From positions 1 through 21,452 of the forward strand of contig JADRCO010001202.1 in the NCBI GenBank assembly GCA_021464525.1: a DNA stretch of 21,452 nucleotides. The letters run 5' to 3'. Made by a program: the position numbers and the translations under genes. Below are positions 18,223 through 21,452 of this stretch, piece by piece. The notes beneath the pieces were generated by a model, which did not search any database, was not told the origin of the DNA, and worked only from the letters and a program-made list of their open reading frames with translations. The DNA is from Rhizophagus sp. LPA8_4_AMF. Taxonomy: Eukaryota; Glomeromycota; Glomeromycetes; Glomerales; Glomeraceae. The stretch's first letter is position 1; each line of letters starts with the position of its first letter.

Positions 18223-18700
18223 CAATATATGAAAGAGACATGCAGGAGAAGTTTCATTATCATAAGCCAAAATAATACAAAAGAGGTAAGTAAAATATAA
18301 ACTGGGCAATGTATGAAAGAGACATGCAGGAGTTGTTTCATTACTGTATGCAAAATTATATAAAGGGCAAATAAGCTATCCTTAATAAGCAATATATGAA
18401 AGAGATACGTGTCGTTAATGCACGCTAAAATTATATGAGAAAGATAAATGAATAATGATCCAAACTTAGTAATATATTAAAGAGATGCCCAGAAGTTTGT
18501 TATCGTACGCCAAATGGTATGAAAGAGATAAAGGATGTAAATGCAGAGGCTAATATATCCAAATAAGTAATATATTGAAAGAGATTTTCACATCGAAATA
18601 TATGAAAGAGATTTACGATCCCAAAATAAGTAATTTATGAATGAGATATGCAGGAGAAGCTTTGTCTATCATATGCCAAATTTTTGAAAGAACAAAGTGC
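18223..18700 (+). repeat. Degenerate minisatellite, period about 83 bp
   Basis: Boxes of the form [CT]AATATATGAAAGAGA start at 18223, 18307, 18390, 18470, 18568 and 18630. The first spacings are 84, 83 and 80 bp; later ones are irregular. The better preserved units continue with CATGCAGGAGAAGTTTCATT. The family also occurs, inverted, at 3640-3900. A 93-codon minus-strand open frame across it merely translates two units. Confidence 0.75.
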
Positions 18701-18935
18701 AGGAAAAAATTAATAGCGTCTATCTAAAATAAGAAATGAATGAACTCGGGGAAAATGTACCCGGGAAACCTCTCTTTTGCCAAAAACTAATTCGCCGCTG
18801 CGCCACATAGAGCATGACGATCAGACGGAAGTCCGGAAATTGCAAATCAGTGATTGTGATAAATTATTTTGTTGATCTGTTGATTTAAACTTTGGTCAAA
18901 TTGTAATTTCGGCCAGAATTAAGAATCCGATCATA

Positions 18936-18955
18936 TCCCAAATTCGGATTTGGGA
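18936..18955. repeat. TCCCAAAT hairpin with TCGG loop
   Basis: TCCCAAAT, TCGG, ATTTGGGA: an exact 8-bp stem. Another CCCAAATT follows about 30 bp downstream. Function unknown. Confidence 0.6.
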
Positions 18956-19087
18956 ATTATATAGCTCAAAAATTGGCCATGTCCCAAATTAAAATTGGAT
19001 GGATTACAACAAGGACATGACAGTGTTAACAACCGATCCGGCTTTATTCCACTTTTTGTGATCATAAATTCCGTTATTTATGTTGAA

Positions 19088-19166
19088 AATGTCAAAAACT
19101 CGCCGCGCGGTGATCATCACCGCACCAGCATTAGCAGGTATTAGCGGGCAGAGTTTCATGACATTT
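19088..19166. mobile_element. Small foldback with central GCGGTGAT palindrome
   Basis: AAAATGTCAAAAACTCGCC on the left pairs with the complement of GGGCAGAGTTTCATGACATTTT on the right, allowing small gaps. At the centre, GCGGTGAT C ATCACCGC (19107-19123) is an exact 8-bp inverted repeat. The core is strikingly GC-rich for this window. Probably a decayed foldback element. Confidence 0.55.
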
Positions 19167-20315
19167 TAATTCCACCCAAAATTCTACCCTAATTCTGGTA
19201 AGGTGGCAATCACCAGCGGTAATATTTAGCAATATTCATTTATGTTTACATGTAAAGGAAAAATGTCAGTAACTTCATGAGGCTCGTATAATAGTAAACT
19301 TAAAGAGAGAATATTTCCGAAACTGATAATTATTTCTTAAAAAAATTTCTTAAAATTTTTCCATATTTTCCGTAAAACCTCACGAAACTTTATATCATCA
19401 GCAAATATAAACGAGCAGAATAATTTCCAAAGTTTGAAATTACAAATTCCGCGAATATGAGAGGAAACATGGAATAAGAAACATGTGAAAACTCTTTTTA
19501 CAGGGTCTAGACTTCTTGGAACTTGACATCCTAACGTAAAGTTGTCTTAATTACCTTACATGAAAGCAGTTGGGATCCGTCATTATTTGAAATAACAAGG
19601 TTTATACAAAAATGATTTTTTAAAATCAAACTTCGTGTTTTAAATATATGAATTGATATGTGATCAAATAATGATGGAGAGTAGGACTCCGAAATATACA
19701 TAAAAAGGTCAGGTTCAAAGTTTGCGTACAATCATCCAAAAAAATCATGAAAGCTTTCCTTATATGGATAATTCCTGGTAGAAATCTATTATCTTTTTTG
19801 GATACTGACCGAAATTATCATAATTCCGGCCCTGAAAAATGCGTACAGTTAATAGTAAATTTTTTTGGCCGCCACCTTACCTCTGTATTTCGGGGTCCTT
19901 GGTGAGTATTTGTTATTATGAATATCCATTAAATCGTAATTCGTGTAATAATCGGAGCACGCGTTTCTTACGTTAATAGAAATGTATAAAGTAATTTGAA
20001 TACAACGTAAAAAACAGTCGTACAAACATTCATAATGTACAAAAGTCATTTAAACGGAACTTACAAATGTTTAGAAGCTAAATTAGCATAGTTAATGTCT
20101 TAAACATGTCAGACAGGGCCTGTTCAATCATTTTTCTTATCGACAAATATTTATTTTACCGAAACATGAAACAAATAAAGCATTTGACATGAATTGAATG
20201 ATAAATTAATTAACAAACAGAAAATAAAATTTAATGAAACAAAATTAGGAATATTCCGTGTTGTATTGTTTACTGTATATTGGTATATTTATATGAACAG
20301 GTCGCATAACGTATT
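19167..20315. other. Intergenic, minor inverted repeats only
   Basis: ATCCAAAAAAATC near 19733 pairs with a GATCT-less relative ATCTTTTTTGGAT near 19790. CCGAAATTATCATAATTCCGG-like sequence near 19808 is an almost perfect palindrome. Open frames on the minus strand (19531-19731, 19849-20049) match nothing I recognise. Confidence 0.4.
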
Positions 20316-20682
20316 CATTATTGGCTGGGACAGGACATGTCCATGGACAGGACGGGACGGGACGGGACGGTCCAAAGATTTCAACAATGTCCGGGACATT
20401 GGCCATTGAAATCACGTGACCTTAGATTTGTTATTTTTGTAACTAGCACTGATTCAATTTTAATAAATAGCCCATTGGATTCGTCTTATCAAGACGAATC
20501 AAATAGCAGTAATTGCATATTTCTAACATTAATATTGGCAGAGATATGATAATTTAAAATCTTTAGTTATTTTACTATTCGTAAACTAGGACAATTTTTG
20601 GACGAGACATTGGACAAGACATGTCCTGGACATTGTCCTGGACATTAAAATTTTAGCAGGACATGTCCCATGTACAACACTG
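20316..20682. mobile_element. GGACATGTCC-motif element
   Basis: Left: GGGACAGGACATGTCC followed by a GGGAC pentamer repeat near 20350. Right: repeated forms of GGACATGTCCTGGACATT, ending CCCATGTACAACACTG, whose complement CAGTGTTGTACATGGG loosely matches the left border CATTATTGGCTGGG. The motif density at both ends with a plain interior suggests a non-autonomous element with subterminal binding sites. No target duplication was found, so the borders are provisional. Confidence 0.5.
20478..20500. repeat. Perfect 10-bp hairpin inside the GGACATGTCC element
   Basis: GATTCGTCTT, ATC, AAGACGAATC. Exact stem with a 3-base loop; role unknown. Confidence 0.7.
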
Positions 20683-20742
20683 CCAACAGGGTCATTTCGC
20701 GGACAAATATTTCGCCGACAATAATTTTACCAACGAAGGAAT

Positions 20743-20790
20743 TTAGGATAAGAGTTAGGATTAGGCAAAAAATCAGGGTTATTAGGATAA
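20743..20790. repeat. Degenerate TTAGG-type stretch
   Basis: TTAGGATAAGAGTTAGGATT followed by AGGC, then AGGGTTATTAGGATAAG. It resembles a decayed TTAGGG-like tract but contains no run of exact repeats, so it is not evidence of a telomere. Confidence 0.4.
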
Positions 20791-21100
20791 GATGAATTAG
20801 AATTTCAAAAAACTAGACCATATGAACAAAAGAAAATAAAAGTTTCAATTTAGTAATGTAAAAAATTTTTTCATTTTTATAAAATGTTTTCAAGAAAAAA
20901 AACAATTATAAATTAAAATATTTTTTAAAAAAAATCAAAAAGATCATACAAATTTCAACTCGATAAAATACAGCAGTAAATATCGTAGCACAGTTATTGT
21001 AAGTTATACCAAATCTTGCCGAGTTGTTATTGTCAGCACGTGAGTAACATTTAATAATTTTATCGTGATAATTTTAGAAATATAAATTAAATATCAATTA

Positions 21101-21362
21101 CTTGTCGATCAAAAAAACAAACACAATTTTGTTGAAGCAGCAAATTTGTATTTTTCTTCATGTCGATACAAGCAGGAAGCTAGCAATTAAACTTGGATTT
21201 TTGTGTCGATCAAGACAAGCAACAAGAACTTGGATTTTCTTGTGTTGATCAAAAAAAAAAAAATTTAAGCGTTGCGTCGATCAAGGCAAGCAGCAAGGAA
21301 CTTGGATTTTCTTGTGTTGATCAAAAAAAAAAAAAAAATTAAGCGTTGCGTGTCGATCAAAA
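21101..21362 (+). repeat. Tandem repeat, unit 71-76 bp, with poly-A blocks
   Basis: GTCGATCAAGACAAGC (21205) and GTCGATCAAGGCAAGC (21276) begin two close copies, and a third GTGTCGATCAA starts at 21351. The spacings are 71 and 76 bp. Each full unit holds AACTTGGATTTTCTTGTG, TTGATC, an A13-A16 run and TTAAGCGTTGC. More decayed copies precede them from about 21101. Copies differ mainly in poly-A length. The array may continue past the window. Confidence 0.75.
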
Positions 21363-21452
21363 ACATCAAAATCGAAATTTTGAGAAGGAAAAGATGATTA
21401 ATTGCCGATCCGCCGATCAATCGGACCAGATTTATATGATACATTTGGGGCG

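Noticed and set aside
18111..18392. Minus-strand open frame with repeated LLHVSFI-like segments
   Set aside because: The protein repeat simply reflects two units of the 83-bp minisatellite.
18223..18700. CRISPR-like array
   Set aside because: Units are about 83 bp, diverged throughout, with no short identical repeats separating unique spacers, and the setting is eukaryotic.
19531..20049. Minus-strand open frames of 66 codons each
   Set aside because: No ATG-supported start for the first, no recognised motif in either, no paralogue.
20743..20790. Telomere end
   Set aside because: TTAGG words are scattered and imperfect, and ordinary sequence continues on both sides.

Overview
The window looks like an AT-rich, repeat-laden accessory region of a fungal nuclear genome. 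An arbuscular mycorrhizal fungus of the Rhizophagus type is my best guess. The basis is base composition, dense small non-autonomous transposons, and a minus-strand relic that reads like the BTB-BACK proteins greatly expanded in those fungi. This is recognition from memory, not a database match. No tRNA, rRNA, CRISPR array or bacterial-style operon was seen.

Real coding content is small. Three intact single-exon genes on the plus strand (2178-2561, 2686-3066, 12399-13019) are clear paralogues. They encode a small protein with two copies of a [F/N/S/R]YH[V/I]TCK motif flanking an acidic DDxYDYEFF stretch, then a shared NILNKEIYG segment and a helix-like LTSxQKxNLExxLK end. I do not recognise a characterised family. 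A fourth, broken copy lies at about 16158-16475. The first two are tandem, 124 bp apart; gene 3 carries an extra 85-residue N/D/Q/Y-rich tail.

Layout: 1-1240 is a pile of small inverted-repeat elements (2-195, 199-264, 650-832, 849-975) and an integrase (rve) relic. 1240-3230 holds an A16T11 tract, gene 1 and gene 2. 3230-5880 holds a minisatellite with an 82-83 bp period and more A/T tracts. 5881-6102 (minus) is a BACK-domain relic with an internal stop. 7600-9750 is dense in elements: a decayed pogo/Tc1-like end, an ATCCG-motif element with another element nested in it, a foldback element and a hAT-like element with a clear target-site duplication. 10480-11552 has a segmental repeat pair, an inverted second copy of the 2-195 element, and a GGTGAA array. 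12315-13019 is gene 3 with its promoter. 13.7-15 kb is very AT-rich. 16.0-16.7 kb is the broken fourth paralogue followed by an element. 17.9-18.7 kb has a TCCGGA array and a second minisatellite array of the 83-bp family in opposite orientation. 19-21.45 kb holds foldbacks, a GGACATGTCC array, a degenerate TTAGG stretch and a 71-76 bp tandem repeat running toward the window end.

The three genes probably share a function and perhaps a promoter design (a CGTTAC motif upstream, a TATA-like box in genes 1 and 3), but what they do cannot be read from the sequence. Everything else is mobile-element debris and simple or palindromic repeats.
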